From Sphingomonas sp. (lineage in GTDB: Bacteria; Pseudomonadota; Alphaproteobacteria; Sphingomonadales; Sphingomonadaceae), in contig JAIETY010000098.1 in assembly GCA_019744885.1 (NCBI GenBank), positions 1 to 54,344 on the forward strand: 54,344 bases of DNA, read 5' to 3'. The first letter of the stretch is position 1, and the number at the start of each line of letters is the position of its first letter. The notes below the pieces were generated by a model. That model made no database searches. It had not been told where the DNA came from and saw nothing but the letters and a program-made list of their open reading frames with translations. Positions 16,777 through 27,493 of this stretch are shown piece after piece. Both the position numbers and the translations under genes were made by a program.

Positions 16777-18765
16777 ATGACAGGGCGCATCGGATGGCAT
16801 GAGGGCCGTGGCTTGGCCGCGATGATGTTGGCGCTCGCCCTGCCCGAAGCCGCCTGGGCACAAGCCGCCCCGCCACCGCCGCCAGCCGAGCCTGCGCCGC
16901 CCCCGCCGGTGCCCGACTCGCCGATGCTCGATCCCAACGCACCACTCGCGCCCCTGCCGGGATTGGGCGTCGACTGGCCCGATCTGAGCAAGGTCGCCGC
17001 GACCGGCGCCGAGGATGCGACGGCCAAGACCGACATCACCGAACTGACCCGCTACGACTATCGGATCGAGGGGATCGACGGCATCACCGATGCGCTGTTC
17101 CTCCAGCGCTTCAACGGCCTGTCGGCGCTGAAAGCTCATGCCGGCGATCCGTCGAACGCGGCGCAGATCGATCGCCGTGCACGCGAGGATGTGACGCTGC
17201 TCCAGATGTTGCTGCGCGGCATCGGCTATTACGACGCGCGGATCAGCAGCAGCATCGCAATCGAAAGCGGCAAGCCGCGCGTGACGTTGCTGGTCGAACC
17301 CGGCACCCAGTATAAGCTTGAGAGTGTCGCCGCGCCCGGTCTGGCGTCGGCGGGCGATCAGGCATCGGCGCTGCGCGATGCCTTCGCCGTCGGGGTCAAT
17401 GCCCCGGTCGACGCCGACAAGATCGCTGGAGGCACTGCCGAATTGCGCGCGCAACTTGGCGAGCGCGGTTTTCCGTTCGCGCAGGTCGAGGAGCCGAGCG
17501 TCGTGATCGATCACGCGACCGGCAAGGCAACGCTCAGCATCGCGGTCGACCCCGGCGGCGCGCGCGTCTTCGGCCAGGTCATCGCGCCGCCCAACAAGCT
17601 GTTCAACGCCCGCCACATCCAGCAGATCGCGCGCTTCAAACCCGGACAGCGCTATAACACCACCGCGCTCGACGATTTGCGCCGCGCGCTGATCCAGACC
17701 GGCATCGTCTCGTCGGCGGAGGTCAAGCCAGTCGAGGGTGCGAAGCCGGGGACGGTCGATATCGCCGTCGCGCTTCAGCCCGCGCCGCCGCGCACGATTG
17801 CGGGCGAGCTCGGCTATGGCACGGGTGAGGGCATTCGCGCCGAAGTCGACTGGACCCACCGCAACCTGTTTCCGCCCGAAGGTGGGCTGACGCTGCGCGG
17901 CGTCGCGGGCACGCAGGAACAATCGGGGTCGGTGATCTTCCGCCGCAACAATTTCAATGGGCGCGACCGTATCCTGACCGCGCAGGTCGCGCTTGCCAAT
18001 CTCAACCGACCGGCGTTTCGCGCGACCACCTTCTCGCTCTCGGGAAGGCTCGAGCGCCAGACGACGATCTTCTTCCAGAAGAAATGGACCTGGTCGTTGG
18101 GGGCCGAACTCGTCGCGTCGGACGAGCGCGACATCATCGAGGCGACCGGCGAGCCGCGCCGTCGAACCTTCTTCATCGGCGCGCTGCCGACCAGCCTGAC
18201 CTATGACGGATCGGACGATCTGCTCAACCCCACCAAGGGGTTTCGCCTGGGCGGGCGGCTGTCGCCCGAAGTGTCGCTGCAAGGGTCGACGTTCGGCTAC
18301 GCCAGCATCCAGTTCGACGCGAGCGGCTATAAATCGCTCGGCAGCCGGGTGGTGCTGGCCGGAAGGGTGCGGCTGGGCACGATCCTCGGCGCGCCGCGCG
18401 ACGCCATCGCACCGTCGCGGCGCTTCTATGCCGGCGGCGGCGCCTCGGTTCGCGGCTATGGCTTTCAGGCGATCGGCCCGCGCGATCCCAATAATGATCC
18501 GATCGGCGGCCGCAGCCTGACCGAATTTTCGCTCGAAGCGCGGATCAAGGCCTTCGGCCCGTTCGGCATTGTCCCCTTCTTTGACGCGGGCAACATCTAC
18601 ACCGCCGATCTGCCCAAGTTCAGCGACTTGCAATATGGCGCGGGGGTCGGCTTGCGTTACTATTCGAGCTTCGGACCGATCCGCATCGACGTCGGCACGC
18701 CGATCAACCCGCAGCGTGGCGACCCGCGCATCGCGGTCTATGTCTCGCTGGGGCAAGCATTTTGA
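16777..18765 (+). CDS. tamA: Outer-membrane translocation/assembly protein TamA (BamA/Omp85 family)
   Basis: Omp85 outer-membrane component of the translocation and assembly module. ATG 16777 gives a clean signal peptide (MMLALALPEAAWA-QA), followed by a Pro-rich linker, POTRA domains (about 95-390), and a C-terminal 16-strand barrel (from ~395). The barrel ends RGDPRIAVYVSLGQAF, with terminal Phe as required for BAM recognition. SPEVSLQGSTFGY and the Omp85 motif VRGYGFQ (with RFYAGGGAS before it) are visible. Its TGA overlaps the TTG start of tamB, so the two are an operon. Confidence 0.92.
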   Translation: MTGRIGWHEGRGLAAMMLALALPEAAWAQAAPPPPPAEPAPPPPVPDSPMLDPNAPLAPLPGLGVDWPDLSKVAATGAEDATAKTDITELTRYDYRIEGIDGITDALFLQRFNGLSALKAHAGDPSNAAQIDRRAREDVTLLQMLLRGIGYYDARISSSIAIESGKPRVTLLVEPGTQYKLESVAAPGLASAGDQASALRDAFAVGVNAPVDADKIAGGTAELRAQLGERGFPFAQVEEPSVVIDHATGKATLSIAVDPGGARVFGQVIAPPNKLFNARHIQQIARFKPGQRYNTTALDDLRRALIQTGIVSSAEVKPVEGAKPGTVDIAVALQPAPPRTIAGELGYGTGEGIRAEVDWTHRNLFPPEGGLTLRGVAGTQEQSGSVIFRRNNFNGRDRILTAQVALANLNRPAFRATTFSLSGRLERQTTIFFQKKWTWSLGAELVASDERDIIEATGEPRRRTFFIGALPTSLTYDGSDDLLNPTKGFRLGGRLSPEVSLQGSTFGYASIQFDASGYKSLGSRVVLAGRVRLGTILGAPRDAIAPSRRFYAGGGASVRGYGFQAIGPRDPNNDPIGGRSLTEFSLEARIKAFGPFGIVPFFDAGNIYTADLPKFSDLQYGAGVGLRYYSSFGPIRIDVGTPINPQRGDPRIAVYVSLGQAF

Positions 18766-21700
18766 GCGACGCGGCGCCGATCAAGCCGCGCCTGCATTGG
18801 GGGCGTTGGGTGGCCGCGCTGGTCGCGCTGTTGCTGGTGGCGGCGGGCGTCGGCGTCTGGTTGATCGACACAAGCATCGGCCACCGGTTGATCGCCGATC
18901 AAATCGCCGCGCAACGCCCCGCAAGCGGCCTGCGCTTTTCGGTCGGGCGGATCAGCGGGTCGGTGTGGTCGAAGGCAACGCTGAGCGACGTGCGTGTCAG
19001 CGATCCGCAGGGACCGGTGCTGGTCGTGCCGCGCGCTGATCTCGATTGGCGACCGCTGGCGTGGCTGAACAACCGGCTCGACATCAACGCGCTCGACATC
19101 CCGACCGCCACGCTGATCAAGGCGCCAACGCTCAATCCCGGCCAGAAGCGCGGGCCGATCCTGCCCGGTTTCGACATCCGCGTCGGGCGCTTGGCGATCG
19201 ATCGGTTGGTGGTCGGGCCGCGCGTGACGGGCACCCAGCGGGTCGGGCGCATCGTGGCGAGCGGCGACGTCCGCAAGCGCCGCGCGCTGGTGAAGCTCGC
19301 CGCGCGGGTCGAGGGCAGCGACGATGTGAAGCTGATGCTCGACGCCGCGCCCGACAACGACCGGTTCGACCTCGATCTGCACGCGACTGGCGCCGCCAAT
19401 GGCCTGCTCGCGAAGCTCAGCGGCATCGGCAAGCCGGTGTCGCTGGCGGTGGCAGGCGAGGGCCGCTGGGCGCGCTGGCGCGGTACTGCCAAGGGGCAAG
19501 TCGCAGGCGCCAACGCGCTCGACCTGACACTCGGCAATGATGTGGGGCGCTATACGGTGGGCGGCACGCTGGGGCTCGACGCCGTCGTCGGGGGCAAGGC
19601 CGCGCGGATGTTCGCGCCGCGCGTGACCGTGCAGGGGGCGGGGACGCTGGCCAACCGCGTGCTCGACGGCACTCTCGTGCTACGCTCGCGCGCGCTCGCG
19701 CTCGACACCACGGGCGCGATCGATCTTGCGACGAGCGGCTATCGCAATGTCCGCACCCGGCTGCGCGTGCTCGATCCCGCCAGCGTGATCGACCGCGCGA
19801 GTGGCCGCAATGTCGAGCTGCGCGCGGTGCTCGACGGGACCTTCGACAGCGCGCGCTTCGACTATCGCCTGACCGCTGATCGCCTGCAATTCGGCGGCAA
19901 GGAGGGATTCGAGGTCGTGCGCGCGAGCGGCGGCGGGCGCCTGTCGCCGCTACCGATCGCGGTGCCGGTAAAGCTCGAGGTCGCGCGCGTCACCGGTGTC
20001 GATGCGATGATCGGCGGCATCCTGCGCAACCTGTCGGCGCAAGGGCTGCTGCGCGCGAGCGGCAGCCAGATCACCGGCGACAATATCCCCTTCCGCTCGG
20101 ACAAGCTGCGCGGGGGCATCAACCTGATCGTCGACCTGAAGGCGGGGCGCTTCAATGTCGGCCTTACCGGCGCGCTCCAGAAATTCCTGATCCCCGGCCT
20201 TGGTCTCGTCGATGTCGGCGCCAAGCTTCAGGTCGTGCCCGCGCCCGGCGGCCATGGCGCGCTGATCACCGGCACGGCGAGCGCGCAGCTCGCACGGCTC
20301 GACAATGAATTTTTCGCCTCGCTCGCCGGCGGGCTGCCGCGCGTGACAACCGGGCTGCGCCAGTCGACCGACGGCATTTTGCACTTCAACGATCTGGTGC
20401 TGACCGCCCCCGACATCCGCATCACCGGCAACGGCTATCTGCGGCGCGACGGCAGTGTGCATTTCGAAGGTGCAGGCACCCAGCGCCAATATGGCCCGCT
20501 CAGCCTCACGCTCGACGGGCGGATCGAACGTCCGACGGTCGACCTGAAATTCGCCCATCCCAACGAAGCGATGGGCCTCAGCGATGTCACTGCGCATCTC
20601 GACCCGACGCCCGACGGCTTTTCCTTTACCGCCAGCGGCGGATCGACGCTCGGCGCGTTCAATGGGCGCGGGGCGATCGTGCTGCCGAAGGGCGGGCAGG
20701 CGACGATTACGATTGCCGCGCTCGATGTTGCCGACATGCACGCGAGCGGCAGTTTGCGCGCGATAACGGGCGGTTTCGACGGGCGGCTCGATGTGACGGG
20801 GTCGGCGCGCGGCACGCTTGCCTTTGCGCCGGTCGGCAAGATCCAGCGGATCGAAGCGCATCTCGAAGCCACCAACGCGCAAGTCACCGACGCTGCACGG
20901 CTGCGCCGTGGCAAGCTCGACGTCGTCGCGCTGCTCGACCCCGAGGGCGTCTCGATCGAAGCCAAGGCCGACGGCGCGGGATTGCGCCAGGGCAGCCTCG
21001 TGCTCGGGCGCTTCACTATCGCCGCATCGCTGCGGGACGGCACCGGCAAGGTGACAGCGCAACTCAGCGGCACGCGCGGGCGCGCTTTCGACATCCGCCT
21101 TGCCGCCGATGCGACGCCCGATCACTACACCATCACCGCGTCGGGCACGATCGACCGGCGCCCGATCACGCTGCTGTCGCCCGCCATCGTGACGCGGGTC
21201 GGCGACGGCTGGCGGCTGGCGCCGACGCGGCTCAATTTCGCGGGCGGCGAAAGCGAGTTGAGCGGTCAATATGCCAGCGACCGCCTTGGAGTCGATGCGA
21301 CGCTCGCGCGGATGCCGCTGTCGGTGCTCGACATCGGCTATCCCGGGCTCGGGCTGTCGGGCAGTGCCTCGGGCAAGCTCGCCTTTGCGCAGGGCGGCGG
21401 CGGCGCACCGACCGGGCGGATCGACATGACGGTCAAGGGCCTGAGCCGCGCGGGGTTGGTGCTCTCCTCGCAACCCGTCGACATGGGGCTCGCGGGTGTG
21501 CTCGACGCCAACAGCATGGGGCTGCGCGCGATCATGGCATCGGGCGGCAAGACGATCGGGCGTGCGCAGGCGCGCCTGTCGCCGCTGGGTTCAGGCGATC
21601 TCGTCAAGCGGCTCGCCAATGCCGGTCTCTTCGCGCAAGTGCGTTACGACGGCCCCGCCGATACGCTCTGGCGGCTGACCGGGATCGAGCTGTTCGACCT

Positions 21701-22910
21701 GTCCGGCCCCGTCGCGATTGGCGCCGACCTGACCGGCAAGGTCAACGACCCGCGCATCACCGGGGCGCTCCGGGCGAAGGGGGCAAGGCTTGAAAGCGCG
21801 CGCACCGGCACCGTGCTTACCAATGTGCAAGGGTCGGGCGTGTTCGCGGGCAGCGTGCTGCGGATCGATGATTTCACCGCCGATGCGGGCAAGGGCGGGC
21901 GCGTCGCGGGTAGCGGGGCGTTCGATTTCGCCGCCGTCCACGGTTTCGGCATCGATCTGAAGCTCCAGGCGGAGCGCGCGGTGATGATCAACCGCGACGA
22001 TATCGGCGCGACCATCACCGGGCCGATCATGATCCATTCCGACGGCGACGGCGGGCTGATCACCGGCGATGTGGTGCTGAGCGCCAGCCGATACCGGCTG
22101 GGTCAGGCGACGGCCGCCGCCGCCGTGCCGAAGCTCAACATCCGCGAAATCAACCTGCCCGGCGCGGAGGACGAAGCCGATACGCTGCCGATCAAGCCGT
22201 GGCGGCTCGATGTCCGCGCCCGCGCGCCCGACAACCTCTACGTGACGGGCCTCGGCCTTTCCAGCCGCTGGTCGGCGACGATGCAGCTCGGCGGCATCGT
22301 CGAGGAGCCGACGATCTCCGGCCGTGCCGACATCATCCTTGGCACTTATGAATTTTCGGGCCGCGCGTTCGCCATCAGCCGTGGGACGATCCGCTTCCCC
22401 GGCAATTCGCCCCCCGATCCGGTGATCGACATTGCCGCCAATGCCGACACCCCCGGCCTCAACGCGACGATTCGCGTCACCGGCCAGGCGACCAAGCCCG
22501 AGATCAGCTTTGCGAGCACGCCTGCGCTACCGCAGGACGAATTGCTCTCGCGGCTGTTGTTCGGCACCTCGATCACCCAGCTTTCGGCGCCCGAAGCGCT
22601 CCAGCTCGCCTCTGCGGTGGCGGCACTCCAGGGCGGCGGTAAGGGCCTGAATCCGATCAACACGCTGCGCCGCGTGGCAGGGCTCGACCGATTGCGCATC
22701 CTGCCCGCCGACAAGACCGTAGGCCGCACCACCTCATATGCGGCGGGCAAATACATCACCCGGCGGCTCTATGCCGAGGTCATCACCGACGGGCAGGGCT
22801 ATTCGGCGACCCAAGTCGAATTCCAGATCACCCGCTGGCTGTCGATCCTGTCGACGATCTCGACGCTGGGCCGCCAGAGTGCCAACATCCGGGTGTCGAA
22901 GGATTATTGA
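18762..22910 (+). CDS. tamB: Translocation/assembly module protein TamB (AsmA-like, DUF490)
   Basis: Very long (1382 aa) periplasm-spanning protein anchored by one N-terminal TM helix (WVAALVALLLVAAGVGVWLI). A repetitive beta-rich groove follows, and then the conserved C-terminal DUF490 domain (YVTGLGLSSRWSATMQLGG, SRGTIRFPGN, LSRLLFGTSITQLSAPEALQL). Partners TamA in inserting certain outer-membrane proteins and moves phospholipid between membranes in related proteins. The start is a TTG overlapping the tamA stop. Its end overlaps the convergent ATP-grasp gene by 7 bp. The autotransporter at 38.8 kb is a possible client. Confidence 0.92.
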   Translation: MSDAAPIKPRLHWGRWVAALVALLLVAAGVGVWLIDTSIGHRLIADQIAAQRPASGLRFSVGRISGSVWSKATLSDVRVSDPQGPVLVVPRADLDWRPLAWLNNRLDINALDIPTATLIKAPTLNPGQKRGPILPGFDIRVGRLAIDRLVVGPRVTGTQRVGRIVASGDVRKRRALVKLAARVEGSDDVKLMLDAAPDNDRFDLDLHATGAANGLLAKLSGIGKPVSLAVAGEGRWARWRGTAKGQVAGANALDLTLGNDVGRYTVGGTLGLDAVVGGKAARMFAPRVTVQGAGTLANRVLDGTLVLRSRALALDTTGAIDLATSGYRNVRTRLRVLDPASVIDRASGRNVELRAVLDGTFDSARFDYRLTADRLQFGGKEGFEVVRASGGGRLSPLPIAVPVKLEVARVTGVDAMIGGILRNLSAQGLLRASGSQITGDNIPFRSDKLRGGINLIVDLKAGRFNVGLTGALQKFLIPGLGLVDVGAKLQVVPAPGGHGALITGTASAQLARLDNEFFASLAGGLPRVTTGLRQSTDGILHFNDLVLTAPDIRITGNGYLRRDGSVHFEGAGTQRQYGPLSLTLDGRIERPTVDLKFAHPNEAMGLSDVTAHLDPTPDGFSFTASGGSTLGAFNGRGAIVLPKGGQATITIAALDVADMHASGSLRAITGGFDGRLDVTGSARGTLAFAPVGKIQRIEAHLEATNAQVTDAARLRRGKLDVVALLDPEGVSIEAKADGAGLRQGSLVLGRFTIAASLRDGTGKVTAQLSGTRGRAFDIRLAADATPDHYTITASGTIDRRPITLLSPAIVTRVGDGWRLAPTRLNFAGGESELSGQYASDRLGVDATLARMPLSVLDIGYPGLGLSGSASGKLAFAQGGGGAPTGRIDMTVKGLSRAGLVLSSQPVDMGLAGVLDANSMGLRAIMASGGKTIGRAQARLSPLGSGDLVKRLANAGLFAQVRYDGPADTLWRLTGIELFDLSGPVAIGADLTGKVNDPRITGALRAKGARLESARTGTVLTNVQGSGVFAGSVLRIDDFTADAGKGGRVAGSGAFDFAAVHGFGIDLKLQAERAVMINRDDIGATITGPIMIHSDGDGGLITGDVVLSASRYRLGQATAAAAVPKLNIREINLPGAEDEADTLPIKPWRLDVRARAPDNLYVTGLGLSSRWSATMQLGGIVEEPTISGRADIILGTYEFSGRAFAISRGTIRFPGNSPPDPVIDIAANADTPGLNATIRVTGQATKPEISFASTPALPQDELLSRLLFGTSITQLSAPEALQLASAVAALQGGGKGLNPINTLRRVAGLDRLRILPADKTVGRTTSYAAGKYITRRLYAEVITDGQGYSATQVEFQITRWLSILSTISTLGRQSANIRVSKDY

Positions 22911-23743
22911 GTCAGCGGCGCCGCCACTGCGTCCGCCAGCTTGCCCGGCACATCCTCGCCGAAATCGATGTAGAGATCGGGTTCGATCGCTTCCAATTCC
23001 ATCAGCGCGAGCGATCCGTCGGGCAGGCGGATGAGGTCGACGCGGGCGTAGAGCGGCGCGACGGAGAGCGCCGCCAGCGTGCGCGCGGCGACCGCGTGCG
23101 CCTCGGCATCGGCTTCGATCGGGGTGGTCTCGCCGCCGAACTGCGGCTGGATGCGGAAGTCGCCGCCTCGCGCGACTTTGCGCACCGCATGGCTGAACGC
23201 GCCGCCGATGTAGAGCAGCGATAGCTCACCCTCATCGCCCACGGCGGGGAGGAAGGGCTGGATGATCGCGTCCGCCAGCGGCTCAACCGCGTCGCCGCGC
23301 CGGATGCGATCGGTACGATAGCTGCCGCCCGAAATCTGCGGCTTCACGACCAGCGTCTCCACGCCGAAGCGATCGAACGCCGCCGCGACGCTCGCCGCAT
23401 CGGCATCGCCGAACCAGCTCGGCACGATCGGTACCCCCGCCGCCTCAAGCGCGGCGAGATAGGTCTTGCGCATGTTCCAGCGCAGCAGCGCGGGCGGGTT
23501 GAACAGCGGCACGCCGTCCGGCCATCTCTCCAGCACTGCCGCCCAACGCACGGGATCGACGTGATAACCCCAGGCGAACAGCGCGAGCGCCGCCACGCCA
23601 CCACCCGGCCCCTCGGTCCACGACCGGGGGGCCAGGGCCATGCCGCGCGCGGCAAATGCTGGCCGATAATCCTCGACCATGTCCGCCGCTTCCGCTGCAT
23701 AATCGCTGTCGGCGGCGGGCATCAGCACATCGACGACGCGCAT
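22904..23743 (-). CDS. ATP-grasp domain protein (RimK/glutathione-synthetase-like)
   Basis: 279-residue protein with an ATP-grasp architecture. The N-terminal Rossmann-like part includes FAWGYHVDP and NPPALLRWNMRKTYL. The ATP-binding lobe has TLVVKPQISGGSYRTDRI, and the metal-binding end has YARVDLIRLPDGSLALMELEAIEPDLYIDF (Asp, Glu and Glu ligands). Such enzymes join a carboxylate to an amine or thiol via acyl-phosphate. The substrate is unknown. ATG 23743 starts 5 bp after the aldehyde dehydrogenase stop, so the two genes form an operon; longer starts fall in the upstream gene. Confidence 0.82.
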   Translation of the reverse strand: MRVVDVLMPAADSDYAAEAADMVEDYRPAFAARGMALAPRSWTEGPGGGVAALALFAWGYHVDPVRWAAVLERWPDGVPLFNPPALLRWNMRKTYLAALEAAGVPIVPSWFGDADAASVAAAFDRFGVETLVVKPQISGGSYRTDRIRRGDAVEPLADAIIQPFLPAVGDEGELSLLYIGGAFSHAVRKVARGGDFRIQPQFGGETTPIEADAEAHAVAARTLAALSVAPLYARVDLIRLPDGSLALMELEAIEPDLYIDFGEDVPGKLADAVAAPLTQ

Positions 23744-23747
23744 CGGA

Positions 23748-25172
23748 TCAGGCAGGCGCGCCGACAATCGTCTTCACTTCCATGAAGTCGGTGAGGCCGT
23801 ATTTGCCATTTTCGCGCCCATTGCCCGATTGCTTGTAGCCGCCAAAGGGCGCCGCGCCATCGGGGCTCCAGCCGTTGATCGTCACCAGCCCCGCGCGCAG
23901 CCGCGGCGCGACCTTCGCCGCTTCGGCCGCATCGCCCGAGATCGTCGCCGACAAGCCATAAGGGGTGTCATTGGCGATCCGCACGCCTTCGTCGAGGCTG
24001 TCATAGCGGGTGATCGTCGCTACGGGTCCGAAGGTTTCCTCCTGCGAAATCCGCATGTCGGGGGTGGCATCAGCGAACAGCGTGGGCTTGATGTAATAAC
24101 CCGAGTTGCGCCCGTCGGGCCGCCCGGTGCCGCCGGTCACCAGCGTCGCGCCTTCGTCGATCGCCGACTGGATCAGCCCCTGAATCTTGTCGAACTGCGC
24201 CTTGTTGACGACCGGGCCGATATGCGGGCCCATTTCGCTCGGGTCACCGACCGAGGCGCTTTCCATGATCGCCTTCGCCACCGCCGTTGCCGCCGCTACT
24301 TGCGAGCCGTGGACGAGCAACCGAGTCGGCGCGATGCAGCTCTGGCCGGTATTGGCGAGCACGCCCATCAAGGTCGGCGGCAACACCGCTTGCAAATCGG
24401 CGCCTTCGAGCACGAGATTGGGCGCCTTGCCGCCCAGTTCCTGATGCACGCGCTTGACCGTCGCGGCGGCGGCCTGCGCCACCGCAATACCCGCGCGGGT
24501 CGAGCCGGTGAAGCTCACCATATCGACGTCGCCGTGGCTGGAGAGCGCCGCGCCGACGCCGGGGCCGTCGCCGTTGACGAGGTTGAAGACCCCCGCCGGC
24601 ACACCCGCTTCGTGCAGGATTTCGGCGAGGATGATCGCGCAGCTTGGCGCTTCTTCGGACGGCTTGAGGATCATCGCATTGCCCGCCGCGAGTGCGGGCG
24701 CGACCTTGGCGGTGATCTGGTTGAGCGGCCAGTTCCACGGCGTGATCATCGCGACCACGCCCACAGGCTCATGCACCACCTTCGCGCGGCCGAGCTTTTC
24801 CTCAAACGGAAACTCCGCCAGCGCCTTCAGGGTCGAGATGAAATGACCCAGCCCCGCAGGCACTTGCGCGGCGCTCGCAAAACCGATCGGCGCGCCCATT
24901 TCCTCGCTCACCGCCTTGGCGAGATCGGGCATGCGGGTCTTGTACACTTCGATGATGCGGGCGAGCAGCGCGCTGCGCTCCTCGATGCTCGACTGCGACC
25001 AGCTTTCGAACGCGCGGCGGGCAGCCGCGACGGCCTTGTCGACATCGGTGGCGCTACCAAGCGTAATCTCGGTGCAGGGCGCTTCGGTGGCCGGGTTGAT
25101 GACGTGGTGGCGGGTGCCGCCGTCGCTATCGACCCATGCGCCGTCGATATAATGCTGCAGATAGCTGTTCAT
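23748..25172 (-). CDS. NAD(P)+-dependent aldehyde dehydrogenase family protein
   Basis: 474-residue ALDH. Substrate tunnel and cofactor motifs: PWNWPLNQITAKVAPALAAG, SFTGSTRAG (Gly-rich loop), catalytic Glu in QELGGKAPN, nucleophile Cys in NTGQSCIAPTR, and the C-terminal EETFGPVATI. It oxidises an aldehyde to an acid in the cytoplasm; the substrate is not deducible. ATG 25172 (MNSYLQHYIDG) is favoured by GGAGAGCAAGG upstream; another ATG lies 15 bp earlier. Followed at 5 bp by the ATP-grasp gene. Confidence 0.9.
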   Translation of the reverse strand: MNSYLQHYIDGAWVDSDGGTRHHVINPATEAPCTEITLGSATDVDKAVAAARRAFESWSQSSIEERSALLARIIEVYKTRMPDLAKAVSEEMGAPIGFASAAQVPAGLGHFISTLKALAEFPFEEKLGRAKVVHEPVGVVAMITPWNWPLNQITAKVAPALAAGNAMILKPSEEAPSCAIILAEILHEAGVPAGVFNLVNGDGPGVGAALSSHGDVDMVSFTGSTRAGIAVAQAAAATVKRVHQELGGKAPNLVLEGADLQAVLPPTLMGVLANTGQSCIAPTRLLVHGSQVAAATAVAKAIMESASVGDPSEMGPHIGPVVNKAQFDKIQGLIQSAIDEGATLVTGGTGRPDGRNSGYYIKPTLFADATPDMRISQEETFGPVATITRYDSLDEGVRIANDTPYGLSATISGDAAEAAKVAPRLRAGLVTINGWSPDGAAPFGGYKQSGNGRENGKYGLTDFMEVKTIVGAPA

Positions 25173-25338
25173 CGCCTTGCTCTCCATCTGGGCCTCTGGT
25201 TTTTCGAGGTCACGGTATGGCGGATAGATGGCGGGGGGCGGGGCCGGTTGCAAGGCGAAACCGTTAGGACGTAGTGCGCTTGCACGCGGTACGGGATGGC
25301 CGAGGCAGCAGCCGTTGCAGGCTGCTGCCTCGGGAGAC

Positions 25339-26901
25339 TCAGGCTGCGCGCCGTACCCCGCGATCGGGCATCATGTGGCGCTTGTCCTCGAAATCGGTGC
25401 CCTGGTCGAAGCGGAAGCGGCGCGTCAGCGCGCTCAGGCGCTTGATGTCCGTGGCAAGCGATTGGGTTGCCGCGCTCGATTGTTCGGCCATTGCGGCGTT
25501 TTGCTGGGTGACGCCGTCAATGTTACGGATCGCGACGTTGACGGTGTTGATCGCTTCCGCCTGCGCGTCGGTTGAACCAGCGATGTCGGCGATATGGCTG
25601 CGCACTTCGGCAAAGCGATCGACGATGCCGCGTACCGTCGCACCAGCGCGTTCGACAAGCTCAACCCCGCGGTCAATCTGGTCGGCGCTGGCGCCGATCA
25701 GTTTCTTGATCTCGGCGGCTGCCATGCCGGCCTTTTCGGCGAGCGCACGCACTTCTGTTGCGACCACCGCAAAGCCGCGCCCGGCATCGCCGGAACGCGC
25801 GGCTTCAACGCCCGCATTGAGCGCCAGCAGCGTCGTTTGAAAGGCGATGCCGTCGATCAAGCCGACAATATCGCCGATTGCGTCCGAGGAACGCGCGATT
25901 TCGGACATTGCGGCCTTCGCGTCTGAGACGATCTTGTCGCCATCTTCCGCCGCGGCAAAGGCCACACCGAACAGCCGCTCGCTTTCGGCAGCGCGGACCG
26001 CGACGTCCTTGACGGCGCTGCTCGATCGGCTTGCGGCGGCTGCGGTGTGTTCGAGCGTGGCGGCCTCCCGCTCGGTGCGGCTGGCAAGGTCGCCGGCGGC
26101 CTGGGTGATTTCGATCGTGGTCCCATCGATCCGGTCAACCGACTCGACGAGCGCGCGCATCATCGCTTCTAGCTCGGTGATGGCGTCGTTGAAATCGAGC
26201 CGCAGCGGTTCTTGTTCGGCATCGAATTCAGTGCCGATGCGCACGGTAAGGTCGCCATCGGACAGCCGGGCAAAGGCCGCGCGCACGTTGTCAATGACCA
26301 GCCGGTGGCGCTCCTGTTGAACGTCTGACGCGGCCTGAAGTGCGGCTGCGGCATCGATGGCGCTTTGGGACTGACCGATCAGGAAGACGAGCTGATTGGC
26401 GGTCCACATCAGCACACCCGCTTCGACCAGCACGATAACCGCATGCAGCACGACGCGGCCGAGGCCAGGGTCGGCGCCGAACACGAACACGGGTGCCGCA
26501 AAATTGAGGATCAGGTGGTGCAGCGCGGTCACCAGCGTGCCCGCCAGGATCGCGCGCCAATCGCACAGCGCCACCAACACGGCGAGCATCGCAAAGAACG
26601 CCATGTGGATGTCGATCTGCCACGGATGGCCCGAAAGCACCGCCAGCAACGCGGCGGGGATGAGTGGCGCAGTAATGCCCATCACGATGCGGGCGGTGGA
26701 ATCGATGCGCCGCTGGATCACCTGCCACAACGGCAACGCCAGCACGACGACGCACATGATTATCGCAGGGATCGTCGCCGGGCTACCGGTCGCCAGCCCC
26801 GCGGCAAGCGTGGCCAGCGCGCCCGCGGCCATCACCCCCACCAGCAATCGCGCCCCGACCAGTCGGATTGCGTCCAATGTGGCCGTCTTCGCTTCAGTCA
26901 T
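25339..26901 (-). CDS. Methyl-accepting chemotaxis protein
   Basis: 520-residue chemoreceptor. It has an unusual sensory part: six hydrophobic segments (about 15-195) with almost no periplasmic domain, so sensing is likely through the membrane. A HAMP-like region follows (about 225-290, [13 protein letters not shown]). Then the signalling coiled coil, with the conserved hairpin tip [37 protein letters not shown] broken into family blocks. No C-terminal receptor pentapeptide is present. The start overlaps the preceding small gene by 8 bp (ATGACTGA), so translation is coupled. Confidence 0.9.
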   Translation of the reverse strand: MTEAKTATLDAIRLVGARLLVGVMAAGALATLAAGLATGSPATIPAIIMCVVVLALPLWQVIQRRIDSTARIVMGITAPLIPAALLAVLSGHPWQIDIHMAFFAMLAVLVALCDWRAILAGTLVTALHHLILNFAAPVFVFGADPGLGRVVLHAVIVLVEAGVLMWTANQLVFLIGQSQSAIDAAAALQAASDVQQERHRLVIDNVRAAFARLSDGDLTVRIGTEFDAEQEPLRLDFNDAITELEAMMRALVESVDRIDGTTIEITQAAGDLASRTEREAATLEHTAAAASRSSSAVKDVAVRAAESERLFGVAFAAAEDGDKIVSDAKAAMSEIARSSDAIGDIVGLIDGIAFQTTLLALNAGVEAARSGDAGRGFAVVATEVRALAEKAGMAAAEIKKLIGASADQIDRGVELVERAGATVRGIVDRFAEVRSHIADIAGSTDAQAEAINTVNVAIRNIDGVTQQNAAMAEQSSAATQSLATDIKRLSALTRRFRFDQGTDFEDKRHMMPDRGVRRAA

Positions 26902-27181
26902 TAAGTCGATTCCCTGTCGAACAAGAAGTTGCGTCGCTGCGCACCAGAAGAATGCCGTGCGACAGCGCGCGCCAGAATATTCCCGGATCGCCGCTGCGGA
27001 TGACCAGGCTACGCGCAAGCGGCCCCGGCCCGAGCAGCTGGACATCACCGTCCAGCAGCGTCGCCGCCGATGTCGCACCGGTCGGAATCGCCAGCATCGG
27101 CGCGCGCATCGCCGGTGCGATCGCAAACACCATAATGGCAGCCGCCACCAGCACAGCCTGGACCATGACGGGCCATCGCAT
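26894..27181 (-). CDS. Small membrane/secreted protein coupled to the chemoreceptor
   Basis: 95 residues with one strong N-terminal hydrophobic helix ([19 protein letters not shown]) and an extracytoplasmic region that includes [21 protein letters not shown] Cys near the end (TSCSTG) is present. Function unknown. Its stop codon lies within the start of the chemoreceptor gene, so both are made from one message. It may be a periplasmic accessory or ligand-binding partner for the receptor, which lacks a periplasmic domain of its own. That role is inference. Confidence 0.55.
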   Translation of the reverse strand: MRWPVMVQAVLVAAAIMVFAIAPAMRAPMLAIPTGATSAATLLDGDVQLLGPGPLARSLVIRSGDPGIFWRALSHGILLVRSDATSCSTGNRLND

Positions 27182-27493
27182 CCGGAGTTCCTCGTTATAT
27201 CATAATGGTTTGATGTGTATTTGAACGACCTTGAGATTAGCGCTGCCTGGTAAAAGACCGCTTAACCCTGGTTCGGTCCCAATCATCGGTCGCGGCATCG
27301 CTAGGGATGAGCAACTCAATCAATACAGCGCATTAGCCATTAATCGGTCGGTTCCGGGGCGTGCGGTAAAGTCCACATCTGGTCGCTCGACATCGAGCGC
27401 CTGAAAAAGCGCTGCCGCGACGGTGACCTGGGACGCCGCGCCGCGATCAAGAGGCTGGCCGAAGATGTTGCGAGCCACGGCGCGGAAGTCGAC
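27182..27493. other. Intergenic region with a coding-like fragment
   Basis: No complete gene. From about 27361 to 27495 the plus strand has an open frame with coding character (VHIWSLDIERLKKR, then DLGRRAAIKRLAED) but no start codon and only a short extension; it may be a gene remnant. The rest has low GC and probably carries the promoter of the chemoreceptor pair near 27200-27240. Confidence 0.35.
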